Assembly (NCBI GenBank): GCA_002686195.1
Contig: NZAS01000071.1
Span: forward strand, 1 to 14,502
Length of the DNA stretch: 14,502 nt
Reading direction: 5' to 3'
From: Candidatus Pacearchaeota archaeon
Lineage (GTDB): Archaea; Nanoarchaeota; Nanoarchaeia; Pacearchaeales; GW2011-AR1
In this document: positions 8,901 to 14,467 of the stretch, piece after piece
Layout of the letters: every line of letters begins with the position of its first letter
Numbering within the stretch: the first letter of the stretch is position 1
The notes under the pieces: generated by a model
Database searches by the model: none
What the model was told of the DNA's origin: nothing
Seen by the model: only the letters and a program-made list of their open reading frames with translations
Made by a program: the position numbers and the translations under genes

Positions 8901-9704
8901 GAAAATGCGATGATGGATACACTTTCAACCATTTTAGGAATTCTGGAATTACCAAATACTTCTCTTTCTGCAAAAGCTTTGGTTGTCCGAGGAACAAGCC
9001 CCTCTGGAGCTCAAACATCATTTGAAAATACTAGAGATGATGAACTTGTACCAGAAATTTCATTTCCACTAAATGACAATTATAAGTTTGATGTTCCTTA
9101 CATGATATGTTCATCGATTAACGAAACAAATGAATTGTCTTCTCAAAGGTCATTGGAAATTCAAATTACTATGGAAACATCTACGCCATGGATTTCTCCT
9201 GTTATTGATCTTAGTAGGTCATCCATGATTGCAGTTTCAAATCGATTAAATGAAATTACATCTTCAGCTGATGTATATCCCACAGCAGGATATGTTGGTT
9301 CAAAAAAACCTGAAGGTGACGAGAATGCTGCAATTTATCTTACAAAACAGATTAATCTTGATACTTTGGCAACAGGACTAAGGGTTATATTTGCTGCACA
9401 TAGGCCTGCAACTTCTGACATTAAACTTATGTATAGATTGTTACCAATTGATGAATCAGAAGATTTTGATAATTTAGGATACACTTATTTTAATACAGAT
9501 GGTTCACCTGATACAGCAGTAGCTTCATCGTCAACTATTAATGATTTTCAAGAGTATCAATATACTGCCGGTGTTTCAGATGAAGGTGTTGGTACTCCAT
9601 TACCAGAATTTATTGCTTTCCAAATTAAAATTGTTATGACAGGAACAAGTACTTCTGAACCGCCTAGATTAAAAGCACTTAGAGTTATAGCATTAGGAAC
9701 ATAA
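2970..9704 (+). CDS. Giant DUF4815-type baseplate/tail structural protein (2244 aa)
   Basis: The N-terminus (residues 1-70), including LFRPGFAIQARELTQLQT at 26-43, and SGIYFVRGFFVECLEETLVL near 204-223 match the DUF4815 type of large virion proteins in T4-like marine phages. Beyond it, in order: beta modules with a TSGATG-like core (~99-120, 512-570, 856-920); a conserved core (~931-1120) with NFYDIARIIRKRNR and YDTYDFRPAVDDITG; a segment at ~1385-1420 with RSKTITFTG and TRLWAYFNKQDVSNYC; an Ala/Glu-rich coiled coil (~1541-1591); a sandwich-like segment (~1631-1744) with EYCIVLHTVSPEHKVWIARM; a repeat-type beta module (~1821-1927); and a C-terminal beta domain (~2070-2244) beginning near TPWISPVIDLS. 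There is no signal peptide, membrane segment or enzyme motif. It follows gp8 and stands where T4 encodes gp9-gp12, so a peripheral baseplate or fibre-anchoring role is inferred. ATG 2970 lacks a clear ribosome site, but the conserved N-terminus requires it. Confidence 0.85.
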   Translation: MVQKTDLNVAPYYDDYDSSSNYVRTLFRPGFAIQARELTQLQTSLQQQIDVHGKHIFKEGAMVIPGQVSLISNYFSLKLASTFAGETVDPSQYYSATTPVTITGASSGVTATVIGYDAATTDDQPTLYLNYKNTGTDNYEKAFRDGENISANAGVTHTTAYSSDAASATTYTSAFSAAIGSTEANLRSSTGPAAATGAAVNVQSGIYFVRGFFVECLEETLVLDKYDPSGSWRVGFEITETLVKPEDVSSLLDNATGSSNYTAKGAHRLKISLALKKLDIDSISDGSFIELLTSNAGAIQSKVRNTEYNILEETIARRTFDESGDYTVRPFSIVMRECVNLNERVGTYTAGEFTDGGKIADNTYLTAQISTGKAYVRGYEVEKVGPTFKDLKKARDFETVNAGITTFDLGNYTLINNVYGTPDISAISGETTAYKTISLYDHFISTDGSVPASSGVSLQPIGQARARAMEWDTGTIGTDEAKYKLYLFDVKMFTFLTLDGTPSPTLIANWATGGTKITGVTSGATAWVVNNIATTTGTRLICIKQSGKFSSGEKIKASDSSESDQIVENSSNTDLTLTSDGGTPADDTRTFEQCRSMVMVDATAAQSFTADLVLEVPQRRKGVINNLTLDGTDADSANANNSFTQDDGDDDPSGGIIMETNLIPKLVSPEKNSALEKLSKQTIKTLLTDSNSGASDTQYTVRRQFIGTTTASGVVTFTTGTNETFASHAEKDYVMSILTPGGGSGTAGQLVSISDTIGGTGTGSITITDTTILGSAAKVKLIATILRTSVKQKTKTTRLMKQVKVATGTTDAYGTRPGDRDISLGRVDAFKLAAVFDSQDTSTDAVAPTITTGSITGTFTRGEKITGATSGATGRIISTSSPFSYVSTNASTFDIGDVITGESSTATATITATTVGDIVITGKYLLDTGQRDNFYDIARIIRKRNRAAPIGKLLVVYDYLEHGAGDMFTVDSYTDIAKQMEYDDIPVYSASKIDVDEPEPSGKFPLYDTYDFRPAVDDITGTSTTLTTVDEITAHSFNFYSRSFGGTGGTTVDTPKPGSFVQSDFEYYLPKFAAIILNPKGTFLLIEGESAENPLLPKTPDDCMLVATLFVPAYTFDPKNVTIRKQKHQRYTMKDIGKIAKRLDHVEYYTALSLLEREAESFEVTDANGLNRFKSGFVVDNFKGHRIGDVAHRDYNNSMDFGLGQLRPKHKSRAIDLIESVANNTDTARAGAGYQKTGDLITLPYDEAVMTTQPYATRTERISSRLVSSWRGDIELSPSSDTWFETEVLPDLIVNEEGDYDAVMAQEANNLGTVWNSWQTQWSGVVETKVDNWTEGGTQFRPNRFDVTRTTETVRTDQTRTGVDTQVDLRIDRVSQGLRVVSQNVVPVMRSKTITFTGVQFKPVTRLWAYFNKQDVSNYCTPASASYTTSDANLVAGDPLVTNAVGKIEGTFVIPDPKVAGNPTFACGDVVFKLTSSEHDGIVSTEQRPGTLGEALYSASGMLETQQETIIATRNATITRSGVSGNTSFNTVTSNDVRKAAGNFNDEQAMLAAMNAEIAAAKAEARAADGRAKEARRIADQAAQDAAVVKNKPTTTKNIDESGNITQGWDYELIGQKNYFDWGVTSWIPDFTVYQTFKAHGDPAATTNGVFITSVETYHQAKDETLPVILELRNVVNGYPGPKVLPFGKVTKETGDINISDTAATATKWTFPSPIYLETETEYCIVLHTVSPEHKVWIARMGETDTGGTRTISEQPHIGVLFKGHGNTGWAAAGMEDLKFTVNYANFTSSGGTFTLTNDDVPLASLQEDPFIITDASTVLQVNHADHGMYATSNNVTIAGAQSPATTTLNGAISATATTLTLSDGGNFDDVSGIYAALSGTWYIKIDDEIMTYTAISTNSVSSITREVDSTTAAAHADGATVELYMAHQVPFTEINKTHTAVANTEIDSYTVTLTSTPVVDGSGSQSSIGGSSATATENAMMDTLSTILGILELPNTSLSAKALVVRGTSPSGAQTSFENTRDDELVPEISFPLNDNYKFDVPYMICSSINETNELSSQRSLEIQITMETSTPWISPVIDLSRSSMIAVSNRLNEITSSADVYPTAGYVGSKKPEGDENAAIYLTKQINLDTLATGLRVIFAAHRPATSDIKLMYRLLPIDESEDFDNLGYTYFNTDGSPDTAVASSSTINDFQEYQYTAGVSDEGVGTPLPEFIAFQIKIVMTGTSTSEPPRLKALRVIALGT

Positions 9705-9705
9705 A

Positions 9706-9936
9706 ATGGATAGAAATTTTAAACAAGTTGAAGGGTATCCTGATTTAGTAAGGGACACATCATCTCATGCAATTATAAATCGTAATGCTGGTGCATATGA
9801 AAAAGCAAGACGGCGTGTAGCTGCCGCTCAGGCACAAAGAGATGAATTACGACAAACAACAAGAGAGATAAATTATCTTAAATCAGAAATGACTGAGATT
9901 AAAACTCTTCTTAAAGAACTAGTAGGCAATCAATAA
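9706..9936 (+). CDS. Small coiled-coil structural/accessory protein (76 aa)
   Basis: Starts at ATG 9706, one base after the stop of the giant gene, with AGGA at 9695-9698. Residues 1-30 contain GYPDLVRDTSSHAIINRNAG, a pattern I associate with small conserved proteins encoded in structural blocks of marine myophages. Residues ~31-73 form a charged, Ala/Gln/Leu/Ile-rich helix with heptad-like spacing, consistent with a coiled coil that could oligomerise. There is no enzyme or DNA-binding motif. Its stop overlaps the start of the 442-residue gene (TAATG), so the two are probably translationally coupled. A baseplate component, a fibre collar or an assembly factor are all possible; the sequence does not decide. 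Confidence 0.72.
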   Translation: MDRNFKQVEGYPDLVRDTSSHAIINRNAGAYEKARRRVAAAQAQRDELRQTTREINYLKSEMTEIKTLLKELVGNQ

Positions 9937-11264
9937 TGGCATATCAACCAGTAGCAAGAGGATCAAGTGACGACGATGGTGCTGGCGACACTCTTCGTGC
10001 CGGCGCTGCTAAGATTAACGCAAATTTTGTTGAACTTTACACTGCATTAGGAACAGGTAGTGCGATTACATCAGGTATAAGTGCTGATTCAAGTATTATT
10101 ACTCTTACCACACCTGTAATTGCTAAAATTGATTCTGGTTCTACCATTACACTAGATGCAACGACAGATATTATTTTAGACGCTGATGGTGGTGATATCT
10201 TTTTTAAGGATGCCGGCACCACTTTTGGTTCTGCTAATAATTCTTCTGGCGATCTTGTAGTAAAGTCTGGAACAACCACAGCTCTTACCTTTAGTGGTGC
10301 AAATGTAACTGCTGCTGGAACGATTGCTTCTGGCGCAATTACATCTTCTGGTGTAGTGACTGCAACTGGATTTACTATTGGTTCTGCTGTAATTGTTGAA
10401 TCAGAGTTAGAACAAATTGATGGTCTGGCGGCCGGTACTGTTACAGCATCTAAAGCAGTAGTTGTAGACTCTAATAAGGATATTGGCACATTTAGAAATC
10501 TAACAATTAGTGGGGTTTTTACTGACGGTAACTATACTTTTGATGATTCCGGTAATGTATCTGGATTAGGTACATTGGGTTCTGGTGCGATTACGAGTTC
10601 AGGTTCTATTACATCTGGTTCATCATTTATTATTGGAAGTGCTGATATCAATGAAACAGATTTAGAAAAATTAGATGGTATTACAAATGGTACTGCTGCA
10701 GCAAATAAAGCTGTTGTTGCTGATGGCAGTACAGCTGTTAGTGGACTTACTCTTACCGCACCTACAATTGTTGAGATTGATTCTGGTTCTACTCTCACTT
10801 TAGACGCAACAACCGACATCGTATTAGATGCTGCCGGTGGTGATATCTTTTTTAAGGAGGATGGGACTACATTCGGTTCTGCCACCAATACAAGTGGCGA
10901 TCTTATAGTAAAGTCTGGAACCACCACGGCTCTTACCTTTAGTGGTGCAAATGTAACTGCTGCTGGAACGATTGCTTCCGGTGCAATTACAACAAGTAGT
11001 ACAATTGCAATGGCGGTTGTTGCTGACCCATCAACTGTGGCCAACTACGCTCACATATATGCTAAAGACGAGTCTTCAAGTGCTGAAGTATATGTACGAG
11101 ATGAAGCAGGTAATGTAACTAAAATATCACCACATAATGACCAAGGCGAATGGGAATATTTCTCAAAAAATATAAAAACTGGTAAAACTGTAAGGGTTAA
11201 TATGGAAGAAATGATTAAAGATATTGAAAAACTTACTGGAAAATCTTATATTAAAGATGAGTAA
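9936..11264 (+). CDS. Repeat-built fibre-like structural protein with gp9/gp10-type N-terminal motif
   Basis: A 442-residue protein. Residues ~12-36 (DDDGAGDTLRAGAAKINANF then VELY) resemble a motif near the N-termini of T4 gp9 and gp10, peripheral baseplate proteins (T4 gp10: DDGTGDYLRKGGIKINENF). This suggests baseplate attachment. The middle is Gly/Ser/Thr/Ala-rich and made of duplicated beta blocks: residues 56-136 repeat at 272-352, both with IDSGST and KSGTTTALTFSGANVTAAG, and 146-180 repeats at 231-265 (GSA, then LE-x-x-DG). This suits a trimeric fibre shaft. The C-terminus (~369-442) is non-repetitive and charged, with YAHIYAKDESSSAEVYVRDE and a final helix ending LTGKSYIKDE. The gene lies where T4 has gp10-gp12/wac, just before gp13. 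Short tail fibre, whisker or baseplate pin are all possible. The start overlaps the preceding stop. Confidence 0.75.
   Translation: MAYQPVARGSSDDDGAGDTLRAGAAKINANFVELYTALGTGSAITSGISADSSIITLTTPVIAKIDSGSTITLDATTDIILDADGGDIFFKDAGTTFGSANNSSGDLVVKSGTTTALTFSGANVTAAGTIASGAITSSGVVTATGFTIGSAVIVESELEQIDGLAAGTVTASKAVVVDSNKDIGTFRNLTISGVFTDGNYTFDDSGNVSGLGTLGSGAITSSGSITSGSSFIIGSADINETDLEKLDGITNGTAAANKAVVADGSTAVSGLTLTAPTIVEIDSGSTLTLDATTDIVLDAAGGDIFFKEDGTTFGSATNTSGDLIVKSGTTTALTFSGANVTAAGTIASGAITTSSTIAMAVVADPSTVANYAHIYAKDESSSAEVYVRDEAGNVTKISPHNDQGEWEYFSKNIKTGKTVRVNMEEMIKDIEKLTGKSYIKDE
10101..10343 (+). repeat. Direct repeat A, copy 1 (243 bp)
   Basis: This block recurs in frame at 10749-10991, an offset of 648 bases (216 codons). 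It encodes residues 56-136 of the fibre-like protein. The last part (10281-10330) is identical to 10929-10978 over 50 bases, while the first part has diverged mostly at codon third positions. The duplication therefore seems old but partly homogenised. Confidence 0.9.
10371..10475 (+). repeat. Repeat B, copy 1 (protein-level)
   Basis: Encodes residues 146-180 (GSAVIVESELEQIDGLAAGT and following), which resemble residues 231-265 (GSADINETDLEKLDGITNGT and following). The similarity is clear in protein and weak in DNA, so this is an older duplication within the same shaft-like region. Confidence 0.7.
10626..10730 (+). repeat. Repeat B, copy 2 (protein-level)
   Basis: Encodes residues 231-265, the second copy of the block at 10371-10475. 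Both share the pattern IGSA, LE, DG and NKAVV/SKAVV. Repeat B lies between the two copies of repeat A. Confidence 0.7.
10749..10991 (+). repeat. Direct repeat A, copy 2 (243 bp)
   Basis: Second copy of the block at 10101-10343, encoding residues 272-352. It includes the 50-base identical stretch at 10929-10978. Recombination between the copies would remove exactly 216 codons and keep the frame. Confidence 0.9.
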
Positions 11265-11314
11265 AGTATTAATATAAGACTATAACTTGGGAGCAAAACT
11301 GCTGAGGTTGAGTT

Positions 11315-11328
11315 ACATATAAATATGT
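11315..11328 (+). promoter_or_regulatory. T4-type late promoter box TATAAATA (11318-11325) upstream of gp13
   Basis: A perfect TATAAATA lies in the 81-base gap between the fibre-like gene and gp13, 20 bases before the gp13 ATG. It sits inside a small palindrome, ACATAT-AA-ATATGT. This is the second exact copy of the T4 late consensus in the window. Both fall in the rare gaps between genes and are oriented toward the next gene. It should drive the neck/terminase block independently of the gp8 promoter. Confidence 0.8.
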
Positions 11329-11345
11329 AGAAAAGGAAGAAAGTA

Positions 11346-12167
11346 ATGGCTACACCTTCAACAAAAGCTACATTAAAAACTTATTGCCTCAGAGCTCTTG
11401 GTTATGGCGTAATTGATGTTAATGTTTCAGATGACCAAGTAGATGACCGTTTAGACGAGGCGTTGCAGTATTTTGCACAATACCACTACGATGGTATTGA
11501 AAGGATGTATCTCAAACATTTGATTACAACTGCTGAGGTAACTCGGGCTCAAGCTAATACTTCAACTACGGGAACTGACATAGTAGACTCAGATATAACT
11601 GCAACATGGAAAGAAGGGAATAACTTCATTCCAATTCCAAGTGCTGTTGTTTCTGTTATAAGGGTGTTTCCATTTACTGATACTGGTGGCGGAAGCAGCA
11701 TGTTTGATATTCGTTATCAACTACGACTGAATGATTTGTTTGATTTCTCTACAACTTCTATTATACAATATGAGATGACAATGAACAGTATTGATTTGAT
11801 ATCTAATATACTTGTTGGCGAAACACCCATTCGATTCAATCAACACCAAAATCGACTTTATATTGAAATGGATTGGGCAAATGATGTAACTGCTGATGTA
11901 GACTATCTTGTTATTGAGTGTTACAGAAAATTAGACCCCACTACATATACTGGTATCTACGATGACATTTATCTGAAGAGATATGCAACTTCATTAATCA
12001 AGAGACAGTGGGGAGCCAATCTGAGCAAGTTTGGCGGCGTTACCATGTTAGGTGGCGTGACGATGAATGGGGAAACACTTTATACACAAGCAATAGAAGA
12101 ACAAAATAGGCTTGAGGAAGAAATCAAGCTTGCCTTTGAATTGCCAATAAATTATATGATAGGTTGA
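11346..12167 (+). CDS. 13: Neck protein, T4 gp13-like
   Basis: A 273-residue protein close in length to T4 gp13 (about 309), the neck protein that joins the completed head to the tail with gp14. The N-terminal region aligns with T4: LKTYCLRALGYGVIDVNVSD and then DEALQYFAQYHYDGIERMYL (residues ~37-56) against T4 RALELYGEYHFDGVNKGYH. The C-terminal region (~208-273) aligns too: YLKRYATSLIKRQWGANLSK, then LGGVTMNGETL, against T4 VKDYATALAKELNGQIL and LPGGVTIDGQRL. The end NYMIG parallels T4 GILVG. ATG 11346 has AGGAAGA at 11334-11340, and a late promoter box lies just upstream. It is followed by gp14, as in T4. The middle (residues ~60-200) is less conserved. Confidence 0.92.
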   Translation: MATPSTKATLKTYCLRALGYGVIDVNVSDDQVDDRLDEALQYFAQYHYDGIERMYLKHLITTAEVTRAQANTSTTGTDIVDSDITATWKEGNNFIPIPSAVVSVIRVFPFTDTGGGSSMFDIRYQLRLNDLFDFSTTSIIQYEMTMNSIDLISNILVGETPIRFNQHQNRLYIEMDWANDVTADVDYLVIECYRKLDPTTYTGIYDDIYLKRYATSLIKRQWGANLSKFGGVTMLGGVTMNGETLYTQAIEEQNRLEEEIKLAFELPINYMIG

Positions 12168-12177
12168 AACACACAAA

Positions 12178-12225
12178 ATGAATAGAGGAAACTTTGTAAA
12201 ACACATCAAGGTTTGTGGGGTATAA
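12178..12225 (+). CDS. Possible 15-codon leader peptide upstream of gp14
   Basis: An ATG at 12178 opens a reading frame of 15 codons (MNRGNFVKHIKVCGV) that fills the gap between gp13 and gp14. It stops at TAA 12223-12225, three bases before the gp14 ATG. Its ribosome site is weak: an AGG at 12161-12163 is far away. The GGGG at 12217-12220 near its end is the only purine-rich element in front of gp14. The peptide may be chance; a role in coupling translation to gp14 is conceivable. I recognise no family. Confidence 0.2.
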   Translation: MNRGNFVKHIKVCGV

Positions 12226-12228
12226 TAT

Positions 12229-13254
12229 ATGGCAGTTAATACACTTTTTCATACAAGTAATTCTGCCTCCACAACCGCAGAAAAAAACTTATATACTAGT
12301 CTTGTAAAAGAGGCAATTCAAATATATGGGCATGATGTTTATTACATGGACCGTACTCTTGTTGCTGAAGATTTAGTGTTGGGTGAGGATTCGATTTCAC
12401 AATTCAAAACCCAACATCCAATTGAAATGTATATGGAAGATGCAGATGGTGGTTTTGCTGGTGAAAAAGAAATGATGAATCAATTTGGCTTACAGAATTT
12501 AAGTGAAGCAACATTTGTTGTAAATAAAGAAAGATTTCAAGAACTAGATACTCAAGTGCAAATTGAGGACGGGACGGATACTAGTTCTAGCGGTTCATTA
12601 CTATTAGAAGCAGGAAGTATTGACCAATCATCTTCTGCATCGACTTTAACAACTGTTACTGGCGACAATAATTTTTATATTATTCAAGATACAACTGTAA
12701 CGGATTCTGATAGGCCTCAAGAAGGGGATGCAATTTATCATCCTGTTCTTGACAAACTATTCCAAATCAATTTTGTAGACCATGATGAACCATTTTATCA
12801 GTTAGATAATAATCCAGTATACAAATTAAGATGTCGTCTGTATGATTATAGTTCTGAAGTTATCGATACTGGTATTACAGCCATTGATGCAATTGAAACT
12901 GAACATACTCAAGATGCTCTTATTCATCAGTTTACTCTGGAACAATCTTCAGCGGTTAATGAAGAGATACGGTTAGAATTTGGGGCTAGTGGATACGATA
13001 CTGGATTGCTGTTAGAAGAGACTGACGGTGATAATATAATTGGTGAAAGTGATACTTCTTCTGTTGGTGAAAGTATTATTCTTGAAAATGCTGCCGACAC
13101 TGGTGCTCCGCAATTCCTCATACAGGAAGACTATATAGTTGGTGACATGAGTGTTGACATGACAGCACAAAATGAATATTTTGAGACTCAGAGCAGTTCA
13201 ATTTTAGATTTCACTGAATCAAATCCATTTGGAGATGTAGGGAGTAGTTCATAA
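12229..13254 (+). CDS. 14: Neck protein, T4 gp14-like, with insertions
   Basis: A 341-residue protein matching T4 gp14 (256 residues), the second neck protein. Matches include IYGHDVYYMDRTLVAEDLVL with GED (residues 32-53; T4 has [20 protein letters not shown]). Residues 74-89 (GGFAGEKEMMNQFGLQ) match T4 GYEGQKSFFSNFGMQ. RPQEGDAIYHPVLDKLFQIN and then EPFYQLDNN (162-195) match T4 EPKEGDLIYFP and DPFYQLGQN. The end has NPFGDV. Two stretches have no T4 counterpart that I can see: residues ~109-161, Ser/Thr-rich, and ~240-305, acidic with repeated LLLE/IILE motifs. ATG 12229 has only a weak GGGG (12217-12220) as ribosome site. Its stop overlaps the gp15 start. Identification is strong. Confidence 0.9.
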   Translation: MAVNTLFHTSNSASTTAEKNLYTSLVKEAIQIYGHDVYYMDRTLVAEDLVLGEDSISQFKTQHPIEMYMEDADGGFAGEKEMMNQFGLQNLSEATFVVNKERFQELDTQVQIEDGTDTSSSGSLLLEAGSIDQSSSASTLTTVTGDNNFYIIQDTTVTDSDRPQEGDAIYHPVLDKLFQINFVDHDEPFYQLDNNPVYKLRCRLYDYSSEVIDTGITAIDAIETEHTQDALIHQFTLEQSSAVNEEIRLEFGASGYDTGLLLEETDGDNIIGESDTSSVGESIILENAADTGAPQFLIQEDYIVGDMSVDMTAQNEYFETQSSSILDFTESNPFGDVGSSS

Positions 13255-14054
13255 TGTTGGGAACTCAATTTTATCACGAAACTGTCCGAAAGGTTGTTAT
13301 TGCTTTCGGCACAATGTTTAACAGTATTAATCTTGTTCGTAAGGATAATTCTGGAAATATTATACAACAGATGAAAGTTCCTCTCGCATATGGACCAAGA
13401 GAAAAGTTTTTGGTACGGTTGCGTGAAGATGCTGATTTGACAAAACAAGTGGCTATCACTCTACCCAGAATTGGATTTGAAATCAAAAACCTTTCTTATG
13501 ACCCTGCAAGAAAATTAAGTAGGGTACAAAAATTTAAGAAAGTCAAGGGTGCAAATACAAAACAATTAGATACACAATATATGCCTGTACCATATAATTT
13601 AGATTTTGAATTGTATGTTATGGCAAAACAATCTGATGATGCTTTGCAAATCGTAGAACAAATTCTTCCATATTTTCAACCTGATTATACTCTTACAATT
13701 AATGATATGTCGGATATGGGAATTAAAAAAGATGTTCCTGTAATTCTGAGCAGTATAGCTTATGAAGATAGTTATGATGGAGAGTTTGTTGCTCGTAGAG
13801 CTTTGATATACACAATGTCTTTTACTACTAAGTTTTATCTTTACGGTCCTGTTACCTCTAGTAAGGTTATTAAAACGGTTCAAGTTGACCAGTATTTGGA
13901 TACTCCAGATAAATCGCCAAAGAGGGAACAGAGATACACAGTCACGCCTACTCCGTCAACAGCTGATGCTGATGATAATTTTGGATTCAATGAAACAACA
14001 TCATTCTTCCAAGATGCAAAAGAGTTTAATCCAGAAACAGGCGATGATGAATAA
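13254..14054 (+). CDS. 15: Tail completion / sheath terminator protein, T4 gp15-like
   Basis: A 266-residue protein, nearly the length of T4 gp15 (272), which caps the contractile tail and provides the surface for joining to the neck. Matches include VAITLPRIGFEIKNLSYDPA (66-85; T4 VETILPRINLHLVDFSYN). The hallmark LQIVEQILPYFQPDYTLTIN at 131-150 (T4 FQIVEQILPYFQPHFN) is followed by YDGEFVARRALIYTMSF at 174-190 (T4 IDGDNLSRRRIEWSLTF). The C-terminal ~50 residues are polar and acidic and probably flexible. The start ATG 13254 shares its A with the preceding stop (TAATG), with AGGGAG at 13239-13244 as ribosome site. The gp13-14-15 order is that of T4. Confidence 0.94.
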   Translation: MLGTQFYHETVRKVVIAFGTMFNSINLVRKDNSGNIIQQMKVPLAYGPREKFLVRLREDADLTKQVAITLPRIGFEIKNLSYDPARKLSRVQKFKKVKGANTKQLDTQYMPVPYNLDFELYVMAKQSDDALQIVEQILPYFQPDYTLTINDMSDMGIKKDVPVILSSIAYEDSYDGEFVARRALIYTMSFTTKFYLYGPVTSSKVIKTVQVDQYLDTPDKSPKREQRYTVTPTPSTADADDNFGFNETTSFFQDAKEFNPETGDDE

Positions 14055-14467
14055 TGTCGAAAGATTCTATATTGAGGATTGATAAAGAGCTAGGAATTAT
14101 AGAAAAAATTGTTCCTCAATCTGTTAGCACAGAAACAGAGACTATTAATTATTCTCCTGTTATCAATGAAAATGATTTAGAAAATGATTACGAATATCAA
14201 AGACGACAATTTTATAATCTAGTTGAAAAGGGAAGTAATGCCATAGATGGGATACTTGAACTTGCTAAGGAAAGTGAACACCCAAGAACATATGAGGTTG
14301 CTGGACAATTGATTAAAAATGTTGCAGAGGTTACAGAAAAACTTGGCGATCTTCAGAAAAAGATGAAGGAGTTAAAAGACCTTCCAAATACGGCTCCCAA
14401 AAATGTAACTAATGCACTATTTGTTGGGTCTACAACAGAGTTGCAAAAAATATTGAGAAATAAGTAA
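14054..14467 (+). CDS. 16: Terminase small subunit, T4 gp16-like
   Basis: A 137-residue protein, shorter than T4 gp16 (164). gp16 forms an oligomeric ring that regulates the gp17 packaging motor and DNA recognition. The order of motifs is that of T4: DLENDYEYQRRQFYN (41-55; T4 DLEDDYGVVRRNMHF), SEHPRTYEVAGQLIKNV (74-90; T4 ADSPRHMEVFATLM), a central helix rich in Lys/Glu (~91-110), and NATNx-like NVTNALFVGSTTELQKIL near the end (117-134; T4 NATVFMGSPTEL). The missing length is at both ends; T4's last ~25 residues have no counterpart here. Start and stop both overlap the neighbouring genes by one base (TAATG at 14052-14056 and 14465-14469). Confidence 0.93.
   Translation: MSKDSILRIDKELGIIEKIVPQSVSTETETINYSPVINENDLENDYEYQRRQFYNLVEKGSNAIDGILELAKESEHPRTYEVAGQLIKNVAEVTEKLGDLQKKMKELKDLPNTAPKNVTNALFVGSTTELQKILRNK

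Noticed and set aside
9776..9783. TATAAATC in the 76-residue gene as a promoter for the 442-residue gene
   Set aside because: One mismatch and about 150 bases from the next start; it falls on ordinary codons for Ile-Ile-Asn-Arg.
10037..11044. Two long minus-strand frames (150 and 170 codons) opposite the repeat gene
   Set aside because: Both resemble each other only because they are complements of the same repeated coding sequence; no start signals or known motifs.
11265..11314. Terminator after the repeat gene
   Set aside because: I found no GC-rich hairpin followed by T's; the only clear inverted repeat nearby is the AT-rich promoter palindrome.
12221..12228. TATAATAT directly before the gp14 ATG as a promoter
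   Set aside because: It differs from TATAAATA and abuts the start codon, leaving no room for a transcript leader.
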